A program made the translations under genes and the position numbers. Positions 9,005 to 17,894 of a stretch of 64,000 nt of DNA are shown piece after piece. The stretch's first letter is position 1; every line of letters begins with the position of its first letter. A model generated the notes under the pieces. The model saw only the letters and a program-made list of their open reading frames with translations. It made no database searches and was not told the DNA's origin. This stretch comes from Aeromonas eucrenophila (lineage in GTDB: Bacteria > Pseudomonadota > Gammaproteobacteria > Enterobacterales > Aeromonadaceae): contig NZ_CDDF01000014.1 in NCBI RefSeq assembly GCF_000819865.1, positions 203,007 through 267,006 on the forward strand. The letters are read 5' to 3'.

Positions 9005-9646
9005 ATGTCACAGCAAGCCTTGCCTCAAACCAGCCACTATTCCGGTGATGATGTGAAAATCATCGATAAATCATCTGGATACAATGGTTTTTTCAAGATC
9101 AATGTCTACCGTCTGCAGCACAGGTTATTTGCCGGTGGCTGGAATGAGCCCATCGTCCGCGAGCTGTTCGAACGGGGTCATGCCGGTGCCTTGCTGCCTT
9201 ATGATCCGGTGCGCGACCAGATTGTGCTGGTGGAGCAGTTCCGGATCGGTGCCATGGAGACCAGCGCCACTCCCTGGCTGCTGGAGCTGGTGGCCGGCAT
9301 CATAGACGAGGGTGAGACAGCCGAAGCCGTGGTGCGCCGCGAAGCGGTGGAAGAGGCCGGCCTCGAGGTGGGCCGCTGCGAGCACGCCATCAGCTATCTG
9401 GTAAGCCCGGGCGGCAGCACTGAGCGGATCGAGGTCTATGTGGGCGAGGTCGATGCCAGCAAGGCCGCCGGGATCCACGGTCTGGCGGAAGAAGGGGAAG
9501 ACATCCGGGTGCACGTGGTGAGCCGCGAGCAGGCCTATGCCTGGCTGAAAGAGGGGCGGATCGACAATGCGGCCTCCGTGATCGCGCTGCAGTGGCTGGC
9601 CCTCAACCACGGCGAGCTGCAGGCACGCTGGCTGGCGGATCGCTGA
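9005..9646 (+). CDS. nudF: ADP-ribose pyrophosphatase (Nudix)
   Basis: 213-residue cytoplasmic Nudix hydrolase that splits ADP-ribose to AMP and ribose 5-phosphate. The Nudix box is visible in mid-protein as GIIDEGETAEAVVRREAVEE followed by AGLEVG, with the REAVEEAG core intact. The C-terminus VHVVSREQAYAWLKEGRIDN matches remembered E. coli NudF almost word for word. The start chosen is ATG 9005, with CAGGAG 5-10 nt upstream, rather than the in-frame start at 8936 that overlaps the operator. It is first gene of nudF-yqiB-cpdA-yqiA, one base before yqiB. Confidence 0.95.
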   Translation: MSQQALPQTSHYSGDDVKIIDKSSGYNGFFKINVYRLQHRLFAGGWNEPIVRELFERGHAGALLPYDPVRDQIVLVEQFRIGAMETSATPWLLELVAGIIDEGETAEAVVRREAVEEAGLEVGRCEHAISYLVSPGGSTERIEVYVGEVDASKAAGIHGLAEEGEDIRVHVVSREQAYAWLKEGRIDNAASVIALQWLALNHGELQARWLADR

Positions 9647-9647
9647 C

Positions 9648-10088
9648 ATGTCCGTATTATCCGCCAAGCGTCATGTTCCGGACCTGAAGTCCCTGCAGCG
9701 GACCTGCGAGGTCAACTACATGGCGCTGATGAAGCTGCTGCCACCGGGGGGCACGGTGGGGGCCGAGCGCCGCTATCAGGTCGGCAACGGCCTGCAGTTT
9801 GGGCTCAGCGTCAGCGAGGAGAGCCGCTTCACCAGCCAGGTGATCCTGGCCCAGCACAATCCCGAGTTGCCGAGCTACTTGCAGGCTCGAATCGAGATTC
9901 GTTTGTATCACGATGTGCGGATGGCGGAAGTGTGTGCCGCGCAACAGATTTCGATGTTGCAACCACGTTATGATTATCCCAATAAAAAAATGCACCACAG
10001 GGATGAAAAAGAGCAGGTAAATCTGTTTCTGGCCGACTGGCTAAAATTTTGTCTCAAACACGGCACCAGCCCGATTAACATCCTCTAG
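9648..10088 (+). CDS. yqiB: DUF1249-family protein YqiB
   Basis: 146-residue protein of unknown biochemical role, always found beside nudF and cpdA in enterobacteria. Family features are the N-terminal DLKSLQRTCEVNYMALMKLLP, and the C-terminal DEKEQVNLFLADWLKFCLKHG with conserved aromatic and charged positions. The start codon lies one base after the nudF stop, implying translational coupling. No signal peptide or membrane segment is seen. The link to cAMP/ADP-ribose metabolism is only by neighbourhood. Confidence 0.9.
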   Translation: MSVLSAKRHVPDLKSLQRTCEVNYMALMKLLPPGGTVGAERRYQVGNGLQFGLSVSEESRFTSQVILAQHNPELPSYLQARIEIRLYHDVRMAEVCAAQQISMLQPRYDYPNKKMHHRDEKEQVNLFLADWLKFCLKHGTSPINIL

Positions 10089-10108
10089 TCGAACTCATAA
10101 AAAGAAGC

Positions 10109-10933
10109 GTGATTTTGGAAACAGAGCTACCCCAGGCGCAGGACGGAAGTGTGCGCCTGTTACAGATTACCGATACCCATCTCTTCGCCAGTGCCGAGGG
10201 ACGGCTGCTGGCCGTGCGCACCGCCGAGAGTCTGGCCGCCGTGCTGGAGCAGGTGCAGGCGAACGAGCACCCGTTCGACCTGATCCTGGCGACCGGGGAT
10301 CTCTCCCAGGATCACAGCCCGGAATCCTATCAGCGTTTCGCCTCCATGATGGCGACCCTGGCGCGCCCCATCTACTGGCTGCCCGGCAACCACGATGACG
10401 CCCCGCTGATGACCGAATACCTGCATGCGGCCGGAATAAGCGAGGCCAAGCAGCTGGTGGGGGATCACTGGCAGGTGATCCTGCTCGACACCCAGGTGCG
10501 CGGCAAACCCCACGGCCTGCTCGGGGATCACCAGCTGGCGGCGCTGGATCAGGCGCTGCGCCAGCACCCGGAGCGCCATGCGCTGATCGCCCTGCACCAT
10601 CAGGCGGTGCCGGTGGGCTGCGCCTGGCTGGATCAGCACAACCTCAAGAATGCCGACGACTTGTTTGCCGTGCTGGCCCGTCACCCGCAGCAGAAGACCA
10701 TCCTGTTCGGTCACGTGCACCAGGAGTTTGACGAGGTGCATCAGGGAGTACGGCTGATAGCGAGCCCCTCCACCTGCATCCAGTTCAAGCCGCTGAGCGA
10801 TGGCTTCGCGCTGGACGAGTCCGGCCCGGGCTGGCGCTACCTGACCCTGCACCCGGATGGCCGGATCGCGAGCCAGGTGTGGCGGCTGCCGGTGGGGCAG
10901 TTCGTGCCCGACCCCGATGCCACCGGCTATTGA
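10109..10933 (+). CDS. cpdA: 3',5'-cyclic-AMP phosphodiesterase
   Basis: 274-residue calcineurin-type metallophosphoesterase that degrades cAMP and so tunes CRP activity. Metal-binding motifs appear in order: TDTHLF (N-terminal), ATGDLSQDHS, LPGNHDD, HHQAVPVG and FGHVHQEFDE. The tail SPSTCIQFKPLSDGFALDE matches E. coli CpdA. The predicted start is GTG at 10109, since no ATG in frame precedes the first motif. It follows yqiB by 20 bp in the same operon, as in E. coli. Confidence 0.95.
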   Translation: MILETELPQAQDGSVRLLQITDTHLFASAEGRLLAVRTAESLAAVLEQVQANEHPFDLILATGDLSQDHSPESYQRFASMMATLARPIYWLPGNHDDAPLMTEYLHAAGISEAKQLVGDHWQVILLDTQVRGKPHGLLGDHQLAALDQALRQHPERHALIALHHQAVPVGCAWLDQHNLKNADDLFAVLARHPQQKTILFGHVHQEFDEVHQGVRLIASPSTCIQFKPLSDGFALDESGPGWRYLTLHPDGRIASQVWRLPVGQFVPDPDATGY

Positions 10934-10943
10934 GAGGGTCACC

Positions 10944-11531
10944 ATGAGCTCAGTCCTGCTTTATCTACACGGTTTCAACTCCTCGCCAGGATCCGCCAAG
11001 GCGCAGCAGATGGCTGCCTGGGTCGCAAAGCACAGGCCCGATATCGAGGTCATGATCCCGGCCCAGCCCAATACCCCGGGGGCAGCCTGGGAGGCTATCG
11101 CACACAGCATCGAGGCAGCCAGAGGCCGTCACGGCACCCATCTCAGACTCGGCGCCGTGGGCAGCTCCCTCGGCGGCTTTATGGCGACCAGGGTCAGCGA
11201 GTTGTACGGTTGCCGCGCGGCGCTGATCAACCCGGCGGTGCGCCCTCACGAGCTGTTGCGTGATTACCTCGGTCCCCAGCGCAATCCCTACACGGAAGAA
11301 CGCTACGAGCTGCTGCCGACGCACATGGACGAGCTGAAGGCGCTGGCGGTGCCGGTGACGGCGCCGGAGCGGCTCTGGATCCTGCAGCAGCAGGAGGATG
11401 AGGTGCTAGATTATCGCAAGGCGCTGGACGAATATCGCTTCGCCCGCCTGTCCCTGGAGTGCGGTGGCAACCATGCCTTCGAGGGCTTCGAGCGCTACCC
11501 CGCCCAGATAGTCCGCTTCCTCGGGATCTAG
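10944..11531 (+). CDS. yqiA: YqiA-type alpha/beta-hydrolase esterase
   Basis: 195-residue small alpha/beta hydrolase (UPF0227/YqiA). LLYLHGFNSSPGSAKAQQM carries the oxyanion-hole HG motif; GSSLGG is the nucleophile elbow with catalytic Ser; late His in GGNHAFEGFER completes the triad with Asp in the QEDEVLDY region. The ATG at 10944 lies 10 bp after cpdA, preceded by GAGAGGG. In E. coli, parE directly follows yqiA; here five other genes intervene. The physiological substrate is unknown. Confidence 0.9.
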   Translation: MSSVLLYLHGFNSSPGSAKAQQMAAWVAKHRPDIEVMIPAQPNTPGAAWEAIAHSIEAARGRHGTHLRLGAVGSSLGGFMATRVSELYGCRAALINPAVRPHELLRDYLGPQRNPYTEERYELLPTHMDELKALAVPVTAPERLWILQQQEDEVLDYRKALDEYRFARLSLECGGNHAFEGFERYPAQIVRFLGI

Positions 11532-11533
11532 CC

Positions 11534-12157
11534 ATGCAACCGCCGTTGGCTGCCTTTCTGGAACAGGTGCTGGCCACGGCCCAGGCCGGGCTCACCTACT
11601 CCAAAGACCCCTTCGATATCGGCCGCTTTCAAGCTCTGCGGGAGGCGACGGTGACCCTCATCGCCAGCCAGAGCGAGCTGGATCCCAAGGCCATCGCCCA
11701 CTGGATAGCACTCGACAGCGGTTACCCGACTCCCAAGCTGGATGTGCGGGCCCTGATCCTCGATGACGCGGGTCGGCTGCTGCTGGTGCAGGAGCGCAGC
11801 GACGGACTCTGGACCCTGCCGGGAGGCTGGTGCGACATCGGCGACTCGCCGGCCGCTGCCGTGGTGCGCGAAGTGGTCGAGGAGACCGGCCTCGAGTGCC
11901 GCGCCGTCCGGCTGCTGGCCCTGTTCGACAAGCACAAGCACCCTCATCCGCCCCAGCTACCCCACGCCCACAAGGCATTCTTCCTGTGCGAGGTGACGGG
12001 GGGCGAGCTGCTCGGCGAAACCGACGAGACCCAGGGCGCCGGCTACTTCCCCATAGACCAGCTGCCCGCACTCTCCCTGCACCGGGTGGTGGCATCTCAG
12101 CTGCGCACCCTGCACGCCCATGTGCAGCAGGGGCGGCGCGAGACCCTGTTCGACTGA
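11534..12157 (+). CDS. Nudix hydrolase with N-terminal NUDIX_N2-type region
   Basis: 207-residue Nudix protein. The N-terminal about 65 residues form a helical region (FLEQVLATAQAGLTYSKDPF, then DIGRFQALREATVTLIA) seen in a Nudix subgroup acting on nucleoside diphosphate compounds. The catalytic Nudix box follows from about 97: GGWCDIGDSPAAAVVREVVE continuing ETGLE. The ATG lies 2 bp after the yqiA stop, so it is probably co-transcribed with nudF-cpdA-yqiA. A second Nudix gene in one operon with nudF is notable. Substrate cannot be predicted beyond 'nucleotide-linked diphosphate'. Confidence 0.85.
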   Translation: MQPPLAAFLEQVLATAQAGLTYSKDPFDIGRFQALREATVTLIASQSELDPKAIAHWIALDSGYPTPKLDVRALILDDAGRLLLVQERSDGLWTLPGGWCDIGDSPAAAVVREVVEETGLECRAVRLLALFDKHKHPHPPQLPHAHKAFFLCEVTGGELLGETDETQGAGYFPIDQLPALSLHRVVASQLRTLHAHVQQGRRETLFD

Positions 12158-12189
12158 TCCGGGAGTCCATCCCGTGGCAAGGAGGCCAT

Positions 12190-12591
12190 ATGATCAAGCG
12201 CATCGGCAACACCCTCATCCAGCAGCAACACAGGGCCAGCTGTCATTGCGGCGCTGTGGTGCTGGAGCTCAGCCTGCCGGATGGTGTGGTGGATCCCCGC
12301 CGCTGCGACTGCTCCCTGTGCCGGCGCCGTGGCGCCATCGTCGCCTCGGTGCCGCTCGCGGGCATCCGCATACTGCAGGGAGAGGAAGTGCTGCGCTGCT
12401 ACCAGTTCAACACCCGTACCGCCAAGCATTACTTCTGCTCCGTCTGCGGCATCTATACCCATCACCAGCGCCGCTCCAACCCGGCCGAGTTCGGCTACAA
12501 CCTGGCCTGCCTCGAGGGGGTCAACCCGTTCGAACTCGGCGAGGTGCCGCTGCGGGACGGGATCAACCACCCGGCGGACCGGTCGTCCTGA
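12190..12591 (+). CDS. GFA-family (glutathione-dependent formaldehyde-activating-like) zinc protein
   Basis: 133-residue protein with the CENP-V/GFA fold signature. The zinc-binding cysteines are visible as [10 protein letters not shown], then [11 protein letters not shown], then [18 protein letters not shown]. Many members are of unknown substrate, and true glutathione-formaldehyde activity has been shown for few. An AGGAGG Shine-Dalgarno immediately precedes the ATG at 12190. It follows the Nudix gene by about 30 bp on the same strand and probably belongs to the same transcript. Confidence 0.87.
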   Translation: MIKRIGNTLIQQQHRASCHCGAVVLELSLPDGVVDPRRCDCSLCRRRGAIVASVPLAGIRILQGEEVLRCYQFNTRTAKHYFCSVCGIYTHHQRRSNPAEFGYNLACLEGVNPFELGEVPLRDGINHPADRSS

Positions 12592-12709
12592 GCGAACGGG
12601 TGCCATCTGCTTCTGTGGCACGCCCAATGGCTGTGTTAACCTTGGCAAGCCTGCTCCCTGGCAGGCCATCGCCGATCCTTTGTCTTCCTCTACCATAGGG
12701 AGCACGCCA

Positions 12710-12931
12710 TTGCCGACCCCCTCAGTGCTGCCCGATCTGATCCTGGGCGCCTCGCTCTACTTTCCGCCGCTGTTCAAGGCCGTGCTGCTCGGTCTGCTGG
12801 GCTGGTTGCCGGTGCATCATCTGCTGCGTGACTGGCTCTACGGCGGGGAGGTGTGGCACCCCTTGCTGATGGATCTCTCCCTCTTCATCCTCGCCGTCAG
12901 CGGCGCCTTATGGATACTGGTTCATGGTTAA
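12710..12931 (+). CDS. ydhI: DUF1656 small inner-membrane protein (YdhI/AaeX type)
   Basis: 73-residue hydrophobic protein with two predicted membrane helices (about 17-35 and 53-71). It matches the DUF1656 proteins that precede HlyD-FUSC efflux pairs. The only suitable start is TTG at 12710, with AGGGAG about 7 nt upstream. Its stop overlaps the next gene by 8 bp, indicating tight coupling. Function in the pump is unknown. The symbol reflects the ydhI-ydhJ-ydhK-like arrangement; aaeX is the alternative. Confidence 0.8.
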   Translation: MPTPSVLPDLILGASLYFPPLFKAVLLGLLGWLPVHHLLRDWLYGGEVWHPLLMDLSLFILAVSGALWILVHG

Positions 12932-13790
12932 ATCCTTCCTCGCGACCCTCAAATACTTCTCCACCCTGCTGGTGTGCGCCCTGGCGCTGGCGGCGGGCTG
13001 GTGGCTGTGGAACTACTACATGCAGGGGCCCTGGACCCGGGATGGCAAGGTGCGGGCTGAGCTTATCAGCATCACCCCCGAGGTGTCGGGCAAGATAGTG
13101 GCCATTCCGGTGCGGGACAACCAGCTGGTGAAGACGGGGGAGGTGCTGTTCACCCTGGATCCCGAGCCCTACCGGATCGCCCTGGACAACGCCACCGCCA
13201 CCCTTGCCAAGGCCAGATCGGATCTGGACAAGGCCGAGCACGAGGCGAACCGGCGTCAGAGTCTCTCCCGCACCGTCATCTCCGCCGAGGCCGTCGACGA
13301 GGCGCGCCTCAACGCCCAAGCGATGAAGGCGGCCTATCAGGTGGCCGAGGCCAATCTGGAGCAGGCCAAGTGGTCGCTCACCAAGACGACGATCAAGGCG
13401 GCGGGGGATGGCTACATCACCAACCTGCAGGCCAGGGTCGGCAACTACGCCAGCGCCGGGGTGCCGCTGGTGGCCCTGGTGGATATCCACTCCTTCTATG
13501 TGCAGGGCTATTTCGAGGAGACCAAGCTCAGGCACATCCAGGTGGGCAGATCGGCTGAGGTCATGCTCTACAGCACGGATCAGGTGCTCAAGGGGGAGGT
13601 GGAGAGCCTGGGGCGCGCTATTCACGATCAGAGCCTGGAGGGCAGCGACAGCCTGCTGCTCGACGTCAAACCGAACGTGCCCTGGGTGCGGCTGGCCCAG
13701 CGCGTGCCGGTGCGGATCCGCCTGCTGGAGGTGCCGCCCGAGCTCGCTCTGATCGCGGGCACGACTTGCACCATCACCCTGGGGGAGTGA
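12924..13790 (+). CDS. ydhJ: HlyD/EmrA-family periplasmic adaptor of efflux pump (YdhJ type)
   Basis: 288-residue membrane-fusion protein. One N-terminal transmembrane anchor (about 10-30) is followed by the biotinyl-lipoyl-like half motif ([20 protein letters not shown]), a coiled-coil hairpin (about 88-145) and the second half ([20 protein letters not shown]). It would bridge the FUSC inner-membrane protein to an outer-membrane channel, possibly TolC encoded nearby. It overlaps ydhI upstream and ends 2 bp before ydhK. Similar to AaeA; called YdhJ because the partner is YdhK-like. Confidence 0.86.
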   Translation: MVKSFLATLKYFSTLLVCALALAAGWWLWNYYMQGPWTRDGKVRAELISITPEVSGKIVAIPVRDNQLVKTGEVLFTLDPEPYRIALDNATATLAKARSDLDKAEHEANRRQSLSRTVISAEAVDEARLNAQAMKAAYQVAEANLEQAKWSLTKTTIKAAGDGYITNLQARVGNYASAGVPLVALVDIHSFYVQGYFEETKLRHIQVGRSAEVMLYSTDQVLKGEVESLGRAIHDQSLEGSDSLLLDVKPNVPWVRLAQRVPVRIRLLEVPPELALIAGTTCTITLGE

Positions 13791-13791
13791 C

Positions 13792-15807
13792 ATGAGGGTG
13801 TCGCTCTGGCGCCGCACCCCCTGGGGGCAGGCCAGTACCGGCCAGTGGCGTTACGCCTTGCGCAACGCGCTGGCCATGTGTCTGTCACTCTGGCTGGCGT
13901 TCGTGTTGCAGCTGGACTCCCCCTACTGGGCCATGACCTCCGCCGCCGTGGTGAGCTTTCCCACCGTCGGCGGCGTCATCAGCAAGAGCCTGGGGCGGGT
14001 GCTTGGCAGCCTCATCGGCGCCCTGGCGGCGGTGATGATAGCGGGGCTGGGGCTCAGCGATCCCTGGCTGTTCAGCGTCCTCATCGCGCTCTGGCTCGGC
14101 TTTTGTACCTACGTCTCCAACCACTATCAGAACAACGTCTCCTACGCCTTCGCCCTGGCGGGCTACACGGCGGCCATCATCGCCTTCGGCTGCGTCAACG
14201 TGGACGATCCCCAGCACATCTTCGACATCGCCCAGGCCCGGGTCAGCGAGGTGATCACCGGCATTCTCTGCGGTGCCTTCATGATGATGCTGCTGCCGAG
14301 CACGGGGGACGGCGAGACCCTGCTCGGCTCGTTGCGCACGACCCAGAGCCGCCTGCTGGAGCACGCCCAGCTGCTCTGGCAGCAGCAGGCCGGCGCCCTG
14401 GTGCGCCACGCCCACCAGGGTCTCATCAGCCAGATCCTCACCATGAACGTGCTGCGCATCCAGGCGATGTGGAGCCACCACAGGTTCAGGCGCCACAACC
14501 GGCTGTTCAACTACCTGCTCCATCGCCAGCTGCGCATGACCGGCCTCATCTCCGGGGTGCGCCGCCTGCTACACAACTGGAAATCTCCCCCGCCGGAGCT
14601 GGACGAGCTGCTCGCGGCGCTGCCCAAGGCCCTCGCCGAACCCGGCTGTGACAAGCTGCGCATCGCCCGCCTGCTGGCACCGCTGGCCCGCTCGGGGGAT
14701 TACCGCGCTCGCACCTTCTGGCAGCGGCTGCGCCAGTTCTGCTGGTGCTATCTGGAGGCCCAGCGCTGGCTGGATCGGCTGGCGGGGGCGCAGCAGGAGG
14801 ATCTCCCGATGCGCTGGCCGGCGCCCCCCAGGCTGAGATCGCTTGCCATGCACACCGACAGCTATGAGGCGGCCTACAACGGCGGCCGCACCGCGCTGTG
14901 CGTGCTGCTTGGCTGCATCTTCTGGTTCCAGACCCAGTGGAGCTCGGGCAGCTCGGCGCTGACCCTGCTCTCCATCAGCTGCGTGCTCTACTCGGCGGTG
15001 CCCGCGCCGCTCAAGAGCGTGACCACCATGCTGCAGGCCATAGTACTGCTCAGTCTCGGCTGCTTCCTGGTCAAGTTCGGCCTGATGATCCGCCTGGAGG
15101 CGCTCTGGCCCTTCCTCATCCTGCTGTTGCCGCCCCTGGTGACCATGCAACTGCTCAAGCAGCAGCGACCGGCATCGGCGGCCCTGTGGGGGCAGCTCAT
15201 CGTGCTGCTCGGCTCCTTTCTCGCCATCACCAACCCGCCGAGCTACGACTATCAGGACTACATCAACGGCAGCCTCGGCCAGATGCTGGGGGTGATGGTG
15301 GCCGGGCTGGGGTTCCAGATCCTCAGGCCCAGCTCGGACAGGCGCAAGAGCCGCCGCCTGATCCGCCGTCTGCGGCGGGACTTCATGGATCAGCTGATGC
15401 CCTCCCCACGCCAGAGCGAGCACGAATTCGAGTCCAGGGTCTACCACGCGGTCAGCCAGCTCAGTCAGGGCAAGGATCAGCTGGCCCGGCTCTGGGTGTT
15501 GCGCTGGGGCGTGGTGCTGCTCAACTGCAGCCACATCGCCTGGCAGCTGCGCCAGTGGCGGGGCAAGGATCCGGCGCTCTATCTGGTGCGGGACGGCTGC
15601 CTCCGCTGCCTGAAGGGGATCCTCACCGAGCGGGGCGTGCAACATGACTCCCTCGGCCTCACCCTGGCCGAACTCAGGCGCATCGAGCAGGGGCTGGCCC
15701 TGCACCGGGAGCCGGCGGCGCGGGAGCTGGCGGGCCAGGTCTGGCGACTCGAAAGCGCCCTCTCCCAGCTGTTGCAGGCTCTGCCGGAGACATCCGACGC
15801 CCCCTGA
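13792..15807 (+). CDS. ydhK: FUSC-family aromatic-acid-type efflux transporter (YdhK type)
   Basis: 671-residue inner-membrane protein with two blocks of transmembrane helices (about 22-175 and 365-520) separated and followed by soluble helical domains, the FUSC/AaeB architecture. WAMTSAAVVSFPTVGGVISK, ARVSEVITGILCG, SCVLYSAVPAPLKS and WGVVLLNCSHIAWQLR match remembered E. coli YdhK closely, and length is the same (670). Likely substrates are aromatic carboxylic acids or similar weak acids, by analogy with AaeAB only. It is the last gene of the ydhIJK-like unit; parE follows after 113 bp. Confidence 0.88.
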   Translation: MRVSLWRRTPWGQASTGQWRYALRNALAMCLSLWLAFVLQLDSPYWAMTSAAVVSFPTVGGVISKSLGRVLGSLIGALAAVMIAGLGLSDPWLFSVLIALWLGFCTYVSNHYQNNVSYAFALAGYTAAIIAFGCVNVDDPQHIFDIAQARVSEVITGILCGAFMMMLLPSTGDGETLLGSLRTTQSRLLEHAQLLWQQQAGALVRHAHQGLISQILTMNVLRIQAMWSHHRFRRHNRLFNYLLHRQLRMTGLISGVRRLLHNWKSPPPELDELLAALPKALAEPGCDKLRIARLLAPLARSGDYRARTFWQRLRQFCWCYLEAQRWLDRLAGAQQEDLPMRWPAPPRLRSLAMHTDSYEAAYNGGRTALCVLLGCIFWFQTQWSSGSSALTLLSISCVLYSAVPAPLKSVTTMLQAIVLLSLGCFLVKFGLMIRLEALWPFLILLLPPLVTMQLLKQQRPASAALWGQLIVLLGSFLAITNPPSYDYQDYINGSLGQMLGVMVAGLGFQILRPSSDRRKSRRLIRRLRRDFMDQLMPSPRQSEHEFESRVYHAVSQLSQGKDQLARLWVLRWGVVLLNCSHIAWQLRQWRGKDPALYLVRDGCLRCLKGILTERGVQHDSLGLTLAELRRIEQGLALHREPAARELAGQVWRLESALSQLLQALPETSDAP

Positions 15808-15920
15808 ACCCGGGGCGCACCCTGCCACCCCCTCTGGATCACCCTTTGTGGCCGCCGTATTTGTCGCAATCCCTCCCAAGGGTTAAGATTCCCCCCAAAC
15901 GTCAATTCGCAAGGCCCTCC

Positions 15921-17816
15921 ATGTCCACTCAATACAATGCGGATGCCATTGAGGTCCTCAATGGCCTCGAACCGGTGCGTCGCCGCCCCGGCATGTACAC
16001 CGACACCACCAGGCCCAATCACCTCGGCCAGGAGGTCATCGACAACAGCGTCGACGAGGCGCTGGCGGGCCATGCCCGTACCCTGGAGGTGACCCTGTAT
16101 GAAGATCAGTCCCTCGAGGTGATCGATGACGGCCGTGGCATGCCGGTCGACATTCACCCGGAGGAGGGGGTCTCCGGTGTGGAGCTGATCCTCTGCAAGC
16201 TGCACGCGGGGGGCAAGTTCTCCAACAAGAACTACCAGTTCTCCGGTGGCCTGCACGGGGTGGGCATCTCGGTGGTGAACGCCCTGTCCGATCGGGTCGA
16301 GGTGACGGTGCGCCGGGACGGTCAGGTCTATGACATCGCCTTCGAACGTGGCGACAAGGTGCAGGAGCTGACCATCAGCGGCACCTGCGGCCGTCGCAAC
16401 ACCGGCACCCGGGTGCGCTTCTGGCCCCAGGCGAGCTACTTCGATTCGCCGCGCTTCTCGGTCTCCAAGCTCGAGCACCTGCTCAAAGCGAAAGCCGTGC
16501 TCTGCCCGGGCCTCACCATCAAGTTCCTCGACAAGAACACCGGCATCAAGCTGGAGTGGTGCTACGAGGATGGCCTCAAGGATTACCTGGTCGATGCGGT
16601 CAAGCAGTTCACCTGCCTGCCGGAGCAGCCCTTCGTCGGCGCCTTCAGCACCGAGCAATCGGCGGTGGACTGGGCCCTGTGCTGGTTGCCGGAGGGGGGC
16701 GAGTGCCTCGCCGAATCCTATGTGAACCTGATCCCCACCGCGCTGGGCGGCACCCACGTCAACGGCCTGCGCCAGGGCCTGCTGGATGCCATGCGCGAGT
16801 TCTGCGAGTTCCGCAACCTGTTGCCGCGCGGGGTCAAGCTCACGCCGGAAGACATCTGGGATCGCTGCGCCTACATCCTCTCGGTCAAGATGCAGGATCC
16901 CCAGTTCGCCGGCCAGACCAAGGAGCGGCTGTCGTCCCGCCAGAGCTCGGCCTTCGTCTCCGGGGTGGTGAAGGATGCCTTCAGCCTCTACCTGAACAGC
17001 AACACCGAGCTGGCGGAGCAGATCGCCGAGATCTGCATCAGCAGCGCCCAGCGCCGGATGCGCGCCGCCAAAACGGTGGTGCGCAAGAAGATAACGCAAG
17101 GCCCGGCCCTGCCCGGCAAGCTCACCGACTGCAACTGCGCCGATCCCATGCAAGGCGAATTGTTCCTGGTGGAGGGTGACTCCGCGGGCGGCAGCGCCAA
17201 GCAGGCGCGGGATAGGGAATTCCAGGCCATCATGCCCCTGCGCGGCAAGATCCTGAACACCTGGGAAGTCGAGGCCGGCCAGGTGCTCGCGTCCCAGGAA
17301 GTGCACGACATCTCGGTGGCCATCGGCCTGGATCCGGACTCCGAGGATCTCAGCGGCCTGCGCTACGGCAAGGTGTGCATACTCGCGGATGCGGACTCGG
17401 ACGGTCTGCACATCGCCACCCTGCTGTGCGCACTCTTTGTTAAGCATTTCAGAACCCTGGTCAACAAGGGCCACGTCTATGTGGCCATGCCGCCGCTCTA
17501 CCGGATCGACATCGGCAAGGAGGTCTTCTATGCCCTGGACGAGGACGAGAAGAACGGCGTGCTGCAGCGGGTCGAGGCCGAGAAGAAGAAGGGCAAGGTG
17601 ATGGTTACCCGATTCAAGGGCCTGGGTGAGATGAACCCGAAACAGCTGCGGGAAACCACCATGGATCCCAACACCCGCCGCCTGGTGCAGCTCACCATGG
17701 GCGAGATGGAGGAGGGGGACGAGACCCTGCAGCTGATGGACATGCTGCTGGCCAAGAAGCGTGCCCCGGATCGCCGCGAGTGGCTTGAGGAGAAGGGCAA
17801 CCTTGCGATCATCTAA
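15921..17816 (+). CDS. parE: DNA topoisomerase IV subunit B
   Basis: 631-residue ATPase subunit of topoisomerase IV, which decatenates daughter chromosomes. The GHKL ATP-binding domain shows DNSVDEA and DDGRGMPVDIHPEEG, then GGLHGVGISVVNALS. The TOPRIM signature EGDSAGGSAKQARDREFQAI and PLRGKILNTWEVE follow. The QRDR analogue region looks wild type. The ATG at 15921 gives the standard N-terminus STQYNADAIEVLNGLEPVRR. Length equals E. coli ParE (630). It is upstream of parC in the same direction. Confidence 0.98.
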   Translation: MSTQYNADAIEVLNGLEPVRRRPGMYTDTTRPNHLGQEVIDNSVDEALAGHARTLEVTLYEDQSLEVIDDGRGMPVDIHPEEGVSGVELILCKLHAGGKFSNKNYQFSGGLHGVGISVVNALSDRVEVTVRRDGQVYDIAFERGDKVQELTISGTCGRRNTGTRVRFWPQASYFDSPRFSVSKLEHLLKAKAVLCPGLTIKFLDKNTGIKLEWCYEDGLKDYLVDAVKQFTCLPEQPFVGAFSTEQSAVDWALCWLPEGGECLAESYVNLIPTALGGTHVNGLRQGLLDAMREFCEFRNLLPRGVKLTPEDIWDRCAYILSVKMQDPQFAGQTKERLSSRQSSAFVSGVVKDAFSLYLNSNTELAEQIAEICISSAQRRMRAAKTVVRKKITQGPALPGKLTDCNCADPMQGELFLVEGDSAGGSAKQARDREFQAIMPLRGKILNTWEVEAGQVLASQEVHDISVAIGLDPDSEDLSGLRYGKVCILADADSDGLHIATLLCALFVKHFRTLVNKGHVYVAMPPLYRIDIGKEVFYALDEDEKNGVLQRVEAEKKKGKVMVTRFKGLGEMNPKQLRETTMDPNTRRLVQLTMGEMEEGDETLQLMDMLLAKKRAPDRREWLEEKGNLAII

Positions 17817-17894
17817 GCCAATGGCCTCCGTCATCAGCCGACCCGACTTCCAGGTGCGCCGCCCAGTGGCGCACCCCAGCAAGAGAACAACCTT

